Shown here: in pieces, positions 11,260 to 22,497 of the stretch | Numbering within the stretch: the first letter of the stretch is position 1 | How the letters are laid out: every line of letters starts with the position of its first letter | NCBI RefSeq assembly: GCF_000512585.2 | Contig: NC_089247.1 | Location: 1,612,001-1,676,000, forward strand | Source: Kwoniella bestiolae CBS 10118 | Taxonomy: Eukaryota > Basidiomycota > Tremellomycetes > Tremellales > Cryptococcaceae | DNA length: 64,000 nucleotides | Direction: 5' to 3' | Notes under the pieces: model-generated | The model's database searches: none | Seen by the model: only the letters and a program-made list of their open reading frames with translations | What the model was told of the DNA's origin: nothing | Program-made: the position numbers and the translations under genes

Positions 11260-14200
11260 ATGTCCAATAATCTAGATAAGATAGTCAAGTTGGCTTGTAA
11301 GCCCAAGAATGCACCGCCGAAATCAAAGGTGAGTGTGCGGAGGTCCCCTTGCATCTACATTCCTTCCTCGTAGGAAGTCTGAGGTATAATGTCATGAGCT
11401 GTTCACTGATAACCTCTATTTATATATCACAGTATATCGAGTACGTCCAATCATCTGAATGAACCATGCTGCTCCCCCTCTCAGTGATACAACTCACATA
11501 CCATCTTATCTCGTCTCTAATGTATGTTGTGCTTGCAGGGTGTTAGTAGCAGCGACGTACTCCGACGATGGATCTTTGCAAGATATAATACGTTCACTAT
11601 CCCTCAGACTGAGAGAGGCCAATGCGGTGGTGAGTAATAACACTTTAATCATTGCACCGAGTTATCTGCTTTGACTAATGAGATGTTGGATAATTGCAGG
11701 TCGTCTTCAAAGCGCTTCTCACGATACATCAAATGATGAGATCCGGATCAACAGACCAATTCCTAGGTGCATTGGCAAGGCAGGATGTACTGAAATTGAG
11801 GAATGTATCGGGACAAGGGTTTGAGGGTGAGCCTCCATCTCTTACATCATCTCACCACACAGCCGTCCGTCGATATACCATATCGCATACACAGCCTCCA
11901 CACTTGAGATGTTAATGAGAGTCCCCCTGATATTCCCTTCGTACCAGGCTTCCAACCTCCAGCAAGTCTCTCAGCCTACGCAGCATACCTCGACTCCCGA
12001 ATCAAATGCTTCAAAGACCTTAAACACGATTTGGTCCAAATGCAGACCGAGTCGAACAGACGAAGCGAAGGATCTTCCGCTAGCTGTGAGTCGAGCTGGA
12101 ATATCGATGTGACCGAATAGCTCATGCGATCAATTTTTGAAATATCCGCGATATAGCCAAAGCAAGGAAGTTGAGACACTTATCCGTGGAGAAAGGGTTG
12201 GTGAGGGAAGTCAAATATGTGCAGAAGATTTTGGATAGTCTGATTCAGTGTCGAGTGAGTTATCGCTGCCATCATACAATTTGAGATCTGCTCGTGCTGT
12301 CATTGAGCAGATTATATTAGAATCACATCTGCGATGTCCCATGCGAGAGGATTGACTGACCGACTGACTTCGAAAATCATCCAGTTCTACGACGACGATT
12401 TGCGAGATGAGAACACAGTACTAGCATTCCGCATGTTGGTCAAAGATCTGCTGGTACTCTTCCAAGCGGGTAACGAAGGGGTATGTAACATCCTCGGTAA
12501 GTGTTTTGTTTCGTTATGATCGCCCTAGTCCTATCAGCTCGATCACACACGCATTCTCCTGCGAATATACCTGAGCTGATATGTTCCCAACGATTAGAAC
12601 ACTATTTCGAGATGTCCAAAACGGACGCCACCGACTCCTTCGACATCTACAAATCATTCATCAAGCAGACCGACAGAGTGGTAGATTACCTAGGTGTAGC
12701 CAGGAAGTTGAACCATGTCGTGAACGTTCCAGTACCCAATCTCAAACACGCTCCTACGGGATTAGTGAAAGCTTTGGAAGAGTACTTGAACGATCCGAAT
12801 TTCGAGAATAATAGGTTGGAATATAAGAGGAGTTTGGGAGTGGTGGAAGGTAAATCGGGTAGAAGTCCGTCACCAGCGGGTAAGTCGGCGATATCTCCTG
12901 TCTTCTGCCGAACGGCAAAGTGGCTAAGTGTAAGAATCTTGCCAACACAGCACCTGTGAAAGAGACCAAACCAGCTGCATCCTCATCCTCTGCCCCCGCT
13001 CCAGCTGTCGCTCCAGCACCTTCCTCCCCACCACCTGCATCTGCACCTCCAGGATCATCTCAGAAGATCCAAGACTTCTTCGACTCTATACAGACCGATC
13101 AACAACCTACCATGTTCGGTGGACCCGCCCAACAGTGAGCTGTTTCTTTCATCTGTTCGAAAGCCAGCTAACAATCTATGTGTCCAGGATGAACTACAAC
13201 CAAATGACCATGCACAACAGCCAACAGTTCAACCCATTCCGTCAGTCAATGATGATGCCTCAGCAGACCGGATTCATGCAACCTCAAATGACCGGATTCC
13301 CTGGTCAGCAACAGCAACAAGGGTTCTTACAACCTCAACAAACGGGTATGATGGCGTTCGGCGGTGTTCCACAACAGCAGCAACAGCAAGGGCTCCAACC
13401 CCAACAGACGGGTATGATGGCATTTGGAGGAGGAGGTCAAAGACAATCGATGTTCCCTCAATCGCAACAACAACCATTCATGCAACCCCAACAAACAGGG
13501 TTCGTCCAACCTCAGCAGACTGGATTCGTTCAACCTCAACCGCAAATGCCTCAACAAACCGGATTCTTACAGCCTCAAGCTACTGGATCCAATCCATTCA
13601 GACAGAGTATGATGTTGAATACGTCCAGTTTGAACGGCTCAGCCGGAGGAGCAATGTCTCAACCTGCTTCTCCATTCGGTCATAATTCTACGGTTAACGG
13701 GTTCGGCCAAATTCAAAGACCCGGTTCCACCCCCGCCTTGAGCACTACCAACACAGCCAACGAACCGAAACCTCTCACCGCTCAGATGACGGGTTCCAAG
13801 AACCCATTCGCACCTGCTGGGGGTGTTGCTCCACCAGTGCCTCAAATGCCCAAAGGACCGACTATGAACGAGTTGTTGATGGGAAATATGAACAAACATC
13901 CGTCTACAAGTAACGGCAACTCGCCATGGGGTCAACAACAACCTCAACAGCAACAGCAACAACAGAATGGTGCCTCAGGGATGTCAGATATAGCATCAGC
14001 ATTCACATTTGATTCGTCGAAATCTAACGGTAATGCGAATAACGACTTCTTATCGCAATTTGGCTCTGGGTCGATCAATACGAATGGTACAGGACCTTCA
14101 TCACCTTCTTCAAACTCGACGAACCCCCTATCGCAATTCGGCAGTATATCATCCCAACCTACCGGCGTCACTTCCCTCTCATCCCAACCTACTGGAGGGT

Positions 14201-14688
14201 TCTTACAACCCCAACAAACGGGTTATGGAGGAAGTACAATCAAACCATTCAAACCCACTAGTTCGTTCGGATCACAACTCTTAGATAGCTTACCTCCAAT
14301 CCAGGAACCTGGATCTACTCCGACAAAATCCCCAGGTGCGGGCGTACAACCTCAATCTACCGGGTTCCCCTTCTCCACTCAACCCGCACAAGGTCAGGGG
14401 CTAAGTCCCCAGATGAGTGGGGGGAACGCTCCTAATCCATTTAGACAATCGATGTTCGGGAGCCTTGGGCCGTCCTCCCATGGCGGAGGGGGGATGAACA
14501 GCCAGAATACAGGATTCGGGACTATGGGAAGTACGGGTGGAGGACCATTCGGCATGGGAAGTCCGTTTGCTGGGCAGAACCTCCAGGGTGGACAACAGCA
14601 GGGAGGAGGACAGGGAGGACAGCAGGGTATGAATCAGTTTGGGATGTTTGGGAGTGGTGGGCAGGGACAGGGGGGATCGTTGATATGA
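11260..14688 (+). CDS. AP180/YAP180-type clathrin adaptor (ANTH domain with QxTG/NPF tail)
   Basis: Endocytic adaptor binding PI(4,5)P2 and clathrin at the plasma membrane. The ANTH domain (about the first 300 residues) begins MSNNLDKIVKLACKPKNAPPKSKYIE and contains FKALLTIHQMMRSGS, AAYLDSRIKCFKDL and FEMSKTDATDSFDIYKSFIKQTDRV. It is spread over about nine exons. The last large exon (from 13189) encodes a Gln-rich tail with 14 Q-x-T-G motifs, mostly in the context LQPQQTG, and four NPF motifs (EH-domain ligands), plus poly-Gln runs. LxxQxTG is the known target consensus of Ark1/Prk1 actin-regulating kinases, which suggests phosphoregulation of endocytosis. A last GT...CAG intron rebuilds GGPAQQ-MNYNQ. 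Family call firm; YAP1801/1802 orthology not resolved. Confidence 0.92.
13230..14520 (+). repeat. Degenerate protein-level repeat array (QxTG motifs, poly-Gln)
   Basis: Coding repeat in the AP180-like tail. It has 14 QxTG units (QQTG, QMTG, QATG, QPTG, QSTG and QNTG) with CAA/CAG runs near 13300-13400 and 13930-13970. Units are irregularly spaced and not identical at DNA level, so selection on the short motif rather than recent replication slippage looks likely. Confidence 0.75.
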
Positions 14689-15507
14689 TAGGATAGGCGT
14701 TGGGAGTAAGATAGGGGAGGATGGATATGCAAATTAGAATGGCCTGCTTGGTATATTGGTATATTGATATGGATATGGTATATGATATATGTATAATTCT
14801 GATTTGATAATATGAATTGGAATCTTGATATGATTGTTTGCGATTGAGGACAGAGGATAGGGAAGCGAGAATGATATGATGAGATGGAAGACGGAACCAA
14901 ATAACACGACATGACACGACACGACACAAGCCAACACAACACAACACAATACTGTAAGTTAATCCTACCAATGCGCACAGACCACGTCGAAAGGATCTAC
15001 TCTAGTCCTAAAGATGTAAGAGACCTGTGATATGTATGGTATTGTATTATGTCTCCACCCTAGAATGAGAGGCAAAGATCTAAACTCAGGTACGATCAAA
15101 ATCAGGATCATACCGTATCAATGAGTTAAGAAGAATTAATAAAACAACGAGGATACAAGTTATCTGGACACCATCAATCGATTGGATCACATTATAGTTC
15201 TTTACTTTATGTACTGACAGCCATTCTCACTCTCCCTCTCTTGTTTCATTGGCTCGTCGCATTGACATTATTGACTCAGACGATCGTCATAAACCACACC
15301 TCATATCTCATCATCTTGTACTCGACTACAAACCTTGTACCTTGAAGAGCAGAGGAGATAGGGTGAAACGACATACAGTATCTTATCAATAACGAGACCT
15401 CTTCTCGAGTGAACGCTACTGACTCAAGATCGTTCTCATCCCTCTCCTTACATCTTACACATCGTATCACCCCAGAGATTGGACTCCGCGATAAGAGGGA
15501 GGGAGCG
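14689..15507. other. Intergenic region with short ACACGACA/CAACA repeats
   Basis: About 820 bp with no supportable gene. The plus strand at roughly 14903-14948 is a low-complexity run of ACACGACATG/ACACGAC units followed by AACACAAC units. The rest is AT-rich 3' flank of the AP180-like gene and 5' flank of the first BRCT gene. Confidence 0.6.
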
Positions 15508-18500
15508 ATGTCATCTCCCCCTCCAACAAGATTATTGTTCGCCAGTGAAGGATTCTACGTCCTCTCTCTTCATCTTGGGTCATACTCACCCTCGAACGGT
15601 AAGGATACCGGTGAAGATGAGTTGGACATGTGGGAACAGATTATCGTAAGTTCTCTTCTCGTACATATCCACCCTTTCTATCCAAAACAGTATGGCTGAT
15701 GTGAGTAAGGTATCCTGACGTAGCTAAACGGAGGGAAATTGTACCCCTCGCCCACTCACCCCGACGTACAATATATCATCATACCTTGTGATCCAAATAG
15801 CATCACCGCTGCAGTAAGAGAGGATGGATTGACGATCACAAGAGAGCTTCAAAGATATTTGGGATTTGATCAGATCAATTTGGAGAATAAGGTGATTCTG
15901 CAGAGCGGGTGGATCAGAGATTGCTTAGACAGAGGTAGGATATTGAATGGAGGAGATGATTGGGGTGGGTGGAGGATCAGGTTAGTCAAAATGTATTTCT
16001 CAATTTCCTGTCATTTCGCTCGAATATGGCGGCGAGAAGTAACGTCCTGAGGGTTTACGAGCTGATATGAGATTTTGCTTTCAGCATTGGGAAGCCGAAA
16101 TTGGCTAAAATGCAGGTGTATCGTGATGCTCAGCCAGGCCAAGATCAAGCTATCGCTGGATCGTCAAACCCTTCAAGAATACGAATGGACAGTGATAAGC
16201 TAATCAGTATCTATCCGAACTCCGCTGGTGAATCATCCTCAACTACAACCAACCATAATCTCTCAATTAAACCCAGGCCCAGATCCCGGTTCGTTGAACC
16301 TTCCATGTCGACAACTCATCCTAGATCAGTTCATGCTCAATTGCCTCAACAAACCAGTATATCAGATACCTCTACCGAGCGAAGATCTAGCAAACGACAT
16401 AACAAGAAACAATCCCACCCGTATCCCATCGTTTCGCTCAAATACCCTGGGGTATCGTCATCGTCGTTCTCTAGACCATCAGCGAGGATCAGCCCGGGTA
16501 AATCAAGTCATACCACATCGCCCGATCGACCCCCATTTTCACCCGTACCTCATCCACCAATTGGAGCTCTACCAGCGAAGCAATGCAATAACAACCCTAT
16601 GTATACCGAGAATAATGGTGGTCATGGCCCCCTTACGAATCACACTGGTTGTCCACAGGAGCAAGGTCGCCCAACGTACAATGATCAACATACTCCCCTC
16701 CCTCGAGATAGCCATACCTCGACTGATGTAACCAACTACTTGTTCGATAATTACAATGATAGGGATTTAGACTGTCTCGACTCGGACTACGAAGACGAAT
16801 CGGATGATTCGGAGTTATATGTCCGAGCGAAGGGGTGAGTGGGCTACCATTGGTATGGCGGTATAAGTCAACAGTACTGAGATAATGCATGCATTTGTTT
16901 AGTAACAATCATTCACTCACTCCCGAGCTTATCTTCCAGAGAGATCGCAACACCAGCGAAGTTCTGATACCTTCCGTTGGGTCGGCAAGTCCAGAGATTC
17001 AAACACCTAGATGGCAGACTACCCTACCGAGGGTGCAGGAACAGCTTGCGTCGATCCGATCGTACTGGAATGAACAGTCTCAGAATATACCTTTCGGGAA
17101 CGAGAACTCCGGCAGGAAAATGGTTGACCAAGATGGAGACTTTGCTATGGAGCTGTTCTCGAATACCGAGTATCACGAAACAATGCCACGGGATGGTTGT
17201 TATTCGGACCTCACCACAGTCGTGGATCAACCAATGCTGGGAATGGTGGATGCGGCCAACGTGATGAGACCAGAGCTGAGGGTCAAGGCTGGACAGACGA
17301 GATCGGTTAGGGTGTCGAATGGTATCAACGATCCCGTGCAGGCAGTTTCAAGCTCAGCTTCCTCAAGTAATTCTTCACATGTAAGCTTCATTTACAAGAC
17401 ACTGCTTTGTCAATGTTTACATCACTATATTGTATGGCGAAGAAAGTCTTGCACGTTTTTGCGTTTTGCCACCGCAGCCCCTTCTCTTGAGAGGGTCAGA
17501 TCGAGTATTTTTGATATGCCAGACATGCACCAAAATTATGCTGTTAGCTGAAGGAAAGCTGAAAGTACCTGCTCCAGCAGCCTGAAGTGAATTGAACGCC
17601 GGTCAGGCAAAATATGAGGTGCAAGACATTGTATAGTCATGCAACAACTATTAAAAACCGCTTTTTTGCATCAAAATGAAGGTGGCAGAGCTTAAACATC
17701 TCTGCCCCCTTGTACCACTCTGCATGCATGCAGTGTGAAGTTCCCAAATTGCTAGCAGGCTGGTATTCAGGTGTCCGGACAAAGGTCCAACTACCAAGCT
17801 GACCTGTTTTGATATGTCATTTAGGCCAAACTGATGGCACCAAAAGAAGTCTCTACGGTGGCAAAACACAAAAACGTGCAAGACTTTCTTCGCCATACAA
17901 TACCCAACCTACTAATATATCGTCTACTGCCCAGCGTCCTACAGCTTTCCCTCGAGATACTGCCCGTATTTTCGTGGACATGGTGATATACGTCAACACC
18001 CAAGAGCCGGATTTGGTAGGGCTGATCGAGGTCAGTATCCCTCGTCCCTTAGCCCTCTTCCAGAAAGATGAAAGTGCTGACTCATATCGCTGAGTAGAGT
18101 CACGGTGGACATTGTACCACAGACCCATCGCACGCCGACATCATTCTCTTTCACCGCGATCGATCCCTGAAAGACCTCTCTCCAAGGACCAGTGCGGAAT
18201 TTAAGCTGTTCAGACAGGCTTTCGAAAGGGGTCAAAGAGTGTTATCGTCCCTTTGGGTGGAAGATTCCATCAAAGACGGATGTCTGCCCGATGACGGACC
18301 GTACTCTATTTGGTTATCTGAAGGGGACTTGCCTAAGCAACGGAGAGCAGCTATATTAGCTGAAGAAAGGAGGGTGAGTCAACTGCCTTCACTACTTTTG
18401 CTTCTAACTAATGTTGATAGATGATCTGATGCTTTGATGGCAACTCGGATGATGTAGCATGACATGCAGCAAGTCATACAGGCCCAGTCCGATACACTAG

Positions 18501-18911
18501 CTCGAGAGAAGATATTGGAGGATTTACAGATGGTAGCGCAACGCTTGTCGGCACGAGGGGATGCGATGATCAAAGAGGTTCTTACAAGGTTGAATGATGA
18601 GGCGAGTTTAAGACTTATGACTTGCTTAGTGGAGGTAGCTGACGTTTGAAAATACACAGAAACCATATCGTAGCTGGCCAAGCTTCTACAATCGATATCG
18701 AAGAGAAATCACAGCGTTGGTACATATAGCCGGAAGGGACAGGGAACGAGAGGATGATAGTCCGAACACGATCGGTCATGAGGCTGTTGAAGAATCTAGT
18801 CAGGTATTGGAGCTGGGGTCTGAATTGGGGAGCGATGAGGAGTATGATGGTGAGGGAGGGATTAGGAAAATTGGGGAGAGATATGAAGTCCAACTTCATC
18901 CTTGTCGATAG
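15508..18911 (+). CDS. BRCT family gene A: BRCT1 - DLDCLDSD - BRCT2 - Myb-like
   Basis: Founder-type member of a tandem family; function unknown. My splice model has 8 exons (15508-15645, 15724-15980, 16085-16834, 16903-17380, 17935-18030, 18098-18373, 18458-18601, 18660-18911) and encodes 796 residues in one frame. BRCT1 covers about residues 1-130 (EGFYVLSL, LNGGKLYPSPTHPDVQYIIIP, and the BRCT tryptophan in ILQSGWIRDCLDRGRIL). An acidic DLDCLDSD motif follows (16764-16787). BRCT2 starts at RIFVDMVIYV and has SHGGHCTTDPSHADIILF and SSLWVEDSIKDG. The C-terminus has KPYRSWPSFYNRYRREI, resembling helix 3 of Rap1-type Myb domains. Intron 4 (17381-17934) contains a MITE, and intron 7 has a GC donor (GCGAGT). 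An upstream in-frame ATG at 15409 exists, but the chosen start gives the length seen in paralogues. Nuclear location is inferred. Confidence 0.85.
17430..17900. mobile_element. MITE (TA target site, 48 bp terminal inverted repeats)
   Basis: A 471 bp non-autonomous element. The ends 17430-17477 and 17853-17900 are inverted repeats of 48 bp with only two mismatches, both C/T transitions, starting TTGTATGGCGAAGAAAGTCT. It is flanked on both sides by TA (17428-17429 and 17901-17902), the target duplication of Tc1/mariner-type transposases. It has no coding capacity. It lies wholly inside intron 4 of BRCT gene A; without it that intron would be about 80 bp, the local norm. The near-identical ends suggest a fairly recent insertion. 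Confidence 0.88.
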
Positions 18912-19507
18912 TCGTTTGTGAGACATTGGAATTGGCCATGGTGATCGTATTCGTGGCCCAGAGGTGTATATAGTCAATACCTATATATGTCTCATGTAAT
19001 TGTATGTACATGTCCCTTAGATTGTAGATTGTGTACCGCGCCCAACCTCAGCGGGGACAATAATAACAAAGTCCGAAACGCTCGGATCAACGCGTTTTGG
19101 TTGTTCTTTCAGGATATGTGTATGATGTGTATGAGGACAATAAGCATTAAGTGTATTCCACACATCATAATGAAACATTCTCTGTTGTTGTTGTTCGGTT
19201 CCGAACAGCTTCTTCCGTGCGGACGAGATGCCCGTTTATCAGCGGACAGCGGACAGGAAACCTTTTTGTATACATCCCCTTTTCTGGGCCGGTGTGAGAG
19301 GAATATGTATTTTGAGGGGTTTGTTGATATGGAAGACTTCCCAGCGCTTGTTTGTGCACAGCAAGGGCGATTGCATATATGAACCGCCCTCTGGGAATAC
19401 ATCTTGACATTCATGACACTTCACCATCTAATCCATATCATTTCACACCTCAAGAGTAGCTTTCTGAATCCCTCTTATCACTAGAAACGATCTCATACAT
19501 AGCCAGC
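18912..19507. other. Intergenic region between BRCT genes A and B
   Basis: About 600 bp. Short antisense ORFs (for example around 19110-19430) have no recognisable features. No repeat or RNA gene seen. Confidence 0.5.
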
Positions 19508-21950
19508 ATGTCTTCCCATTATGAGGCAGGCTTATTCGAGGGTATGGTATTCTACGTCCATTCCGAGGGGAGGACATACGAAGGATCAGGTAAACTACTC
19601 CTGAGAATCAAGGAAGAGATAATGGTTCGTTCCAGCCCAATTTCGTCTCCCCTACAGAACCTGCTTCGAATTGCTGATCGAAAACCTGAAATACATCTGT
19701 CCAGACTAACGGAGGCGACATCGAATATTCACCGGAAAACCCCTCAGTAACTCATATACTGGTCCCACCAGATAAAGAGATCAAAGCACGCGATTCGGAC
19801 AAATCAAGTTTGGTGAACCTCCATTCTACCCGATTCCACAAATTTTGCAAGTACGACCTATATACGAGCTCAGCAAATAGCCAAGCCGAGATAAATCCGC
19901 GAGAATATCTAGAACCTGAGGATGAAGAGTACTTTATGGAAAGGGAGAATGAGCGTCAGGAGTTATCATTGTCAGGCGAATGGGATGTACCGAAACTGCT
20001 CGAACATTTCGGACAATGTATCTCCGCATCGACCTATGAGGAAATCAGAGGTGCTGAGAAGCCGGTATTGAGATATGGGTGGGTGAGGAAGTGCGTAGAG
20101 TATTCACGAGTGTTGCAAGAGCAGGATGATGATTGGGGTGGACAGATCCTGAGGTGAGTGGCTCGCGTTCCTCTCGGAAAACACAAGCAAGAAAAGTAGA
20201 TCGCCATATGGTAGGCGAGGGCAGCTGACGATGCACACCAATCTAGAGGAAGAGTGTTGGAGACATTCAAAGGCAGGATACCCCGATACAATGCAGAAAA
20301 TCAACCGCTCATGATCCAGGATACGGAGATGAGTGGTCGGAAGATAAGTCAGGAACATCTCGAATTCGCAAAGAACATGAATTCCGGCTCAAGACCATCG
20401 ATATCTCAGCAAGCGCCTGGGCCGTCGAAATGCTATCAGCCTCGCGATCAAAGTCAAAGTCATGGGCACGCATCAAAATCATATGTGAACAGGTGGAACC
20501 ACCTGGCTAAGCACACATACCCTCCAGTCAAGAATGCGCGACACTTAGAACCTGACATCGGTTCGACTACTTCTCCTAGTGAAGCTAGTTTGAGCTCAGT
20601 CGCATTCAAGGTACTATCCCCTGGCCAATCCACAAGCTTCCTCAATGAACCACAGCTCGGCAAGCCAGGATCACCCTCACATGCCAACCAGCAGGATGGT
20701 CAAAAACCACCCGACAGCCCCTTGACCCCATTGTCTCTTCAGCATTCACCTCCGCTTGCCCAAGCACACAGATCGCTGAGCAGCATTCCCACTCTGGCAC
20801 CAGATCCACGAAAACCAGTGAAAGCGGTAAAAGTCGCAAGCGAGGGACGCGCAAGGCCCACCGCACCAAGCTCGAGTAGACCAAGTGGCGATAAGCTATT
20901 TGTCCATGATAACATACCACTGACATTTGCAGTGTACGGTGGCAACTACACTATGGAGTATTGCATCAAGGTGAGCAGTCACCCCTTTCAATGGAATAGA
21001 AGAGGCAAGAAATGCACACAAGCTGACTCTCGTTCTCGCTCAGGCCGGAGGAGGGTGCATCCTACCTCCCGATCGAGCTCAATATCTCATTCTCCCCCGG
21101 CCGCACGATCAGTCCGACCCCAAACCAGATTTAACGATTGAGGAAAAGCAGGTGATGAACGAGGTGGCTCAGAGAGGAGGTCGGCAGAGAGTTGTCTCGT
21201 CCCTGTGGATCGATCGATGTCTTAAGAAGCAGAGATTGAGTGCGTATCAGAGGTACATTATTGCCAGAGCACCCGTCGTGCCCAAATCGATACCTAGCCT
21301 GCAGGAGACGAAGAATGTAGGCGGTAGCCATGTTGCCGAGACTGCCAGTGACGAGACCGATGGCGGCGCGAATGGGACAGTCACAAGTCCAGGCTCTTGC
21401 GAGACCAATGCAAGGACTGGAGAGAAGCGCATGCGCGATTTCACCCCGCCGATGTCTCCTATAAGAAAGCGAAGGAAAGTAGAAGAGAATGAAACAGCAC
21501 GGAGTACCGATGACCATCACGAGGATATGACAGAGGTGAGTAACTTTTGAGTGGTCTGCAGAGACAGGAGTGTTGGTTGGAGGTTGGGCGAAGGAAGTTG
21601 CTGATCACGGTTCAAATAAAGCATAGTCATACAGGTAGTGACCCCGCGGACTCTGAACCAAGAACACCGGTCCGTCAGCCTGTAAGAGTAGACGAGATCG
21701 AAGAGGGAATATCACTATTAGCAGAGGGACTGAGAGAATGGGACATGAAGGTAGCATCTCGGACGAGGTTTTTGTTAGAGTTCGAAAGGAAGGTAAGTGC
21801 AGAGCTACAGCACGGCAGGGTTAATGATAGGTATAGCACAATTATCAAGACTGGTTCGAGTTTTTCAAGAAACATGAGACGAAGGTGTTATCGAGATTTA
21901 GGGAGATGGGGTATACCTATTTGCATGAGGGGCGGAAGAAGGGATGCTGA
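19508..21950 (+). CDS. BRCT family gene B: BRCT1 - BRCT2 - Myb-like
   Basis: Second member of the array. Six exons (19508-19624, 19705-20153, 20247-20970, 21044-21535, 21622-21792, 21837-21950) give 688 residues. BRCT1: MSSHYEAGLFEGMVFYVHSEG, TNGGDIEYSPENPSVTHILVPPD, VLRYGWVRKCVEYSRVLQEQDDDWGGQ. BRCT2: KLFVHDNIPLTFAVYGGNYTMEYCIK, AGGGCILPPDRAQYLILPRP, VVSSLWIDRCLKKQRLSAYQRY. The C-terminal module is ISLLAEGLREWD, FLLEFERK-HNYQDWFEFFKKHETKVLSRFREMGYTY, ending with TGA at 21948-21950. Intron 4 must end at an AAG acceptor (CAAATAAAG at about 21621) to keep the frame; gene G uses an AAG acceptor at the homologous place, which supports the model. It lacks the DLDCLDSD motif. Molecular function unknown. 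Confidence 0.8.
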
Positions 21951-22497
21951 TGGTGGAAATTTGGAATGCACACGATCTCCAGGTGGATTATTTTTTCTGC
22001 TGGTTGGGTTGGAGTGGAAGTAACCCCATGTATCGTTGTCTTTCATGTTTGTAGTGACCTTGATAGTTGTATGTACTACAGTAGTCTTGATGTAACACCG
22101 TTGTAAGGTTGATAAGCCTACTCAGGGTACAGGTCTGAAACGTCCCAAACTTCTTTTTGTTCCTGTCCGCAAAACCAAGTGATCGGCGCTTGTGTCCGAG
22201 CATGATTTTCTGATTGTCTTATTGTTCTCGACCCTTTTGTATGTGTGATGTCCGGCTCAAGTGGGGAAACACAAGCATGGATACTGCTCCGCCTGTCCGT
22301 GTGTATACATGAGAGCGAAGCAGTGCACAATGTGGGTATCGAGGTAGCACATGAAACAAGGATTAATGACTGAGCGTCGAACATACCGGATAAGGCCCAA
22401 AGAAAAGGTATATATACCGATTCATGCTCTTTCCATCTTCTATCTCTGCATATACTGAAGTACATGATCTGGCTCATACTGTCCAATTATATACGCA
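21951..22497. other. Intergenic region between BRCT genes B and C
   Basis: About 550 bp; nothing gene-like. A TATATATA-like stretch near 22408-22415 lies about 85 bp before the start codon of gene C and could be its TATA element. Confidence 0.45.

Noticed and set aside
13119..13685. 189-codon ORF inside the AP180-like tail
   Set aside because: Alternate frame of the repetitive Gln-rich exon; the AP180 frame is clearly the real one.
15409..15507. Earlier start for BRCT gene A at 15409
   Set aside because: The ATG is in frame but would add 33 residues not seen in any paralogue; the ATG at 15508 matches their N-terminal length.
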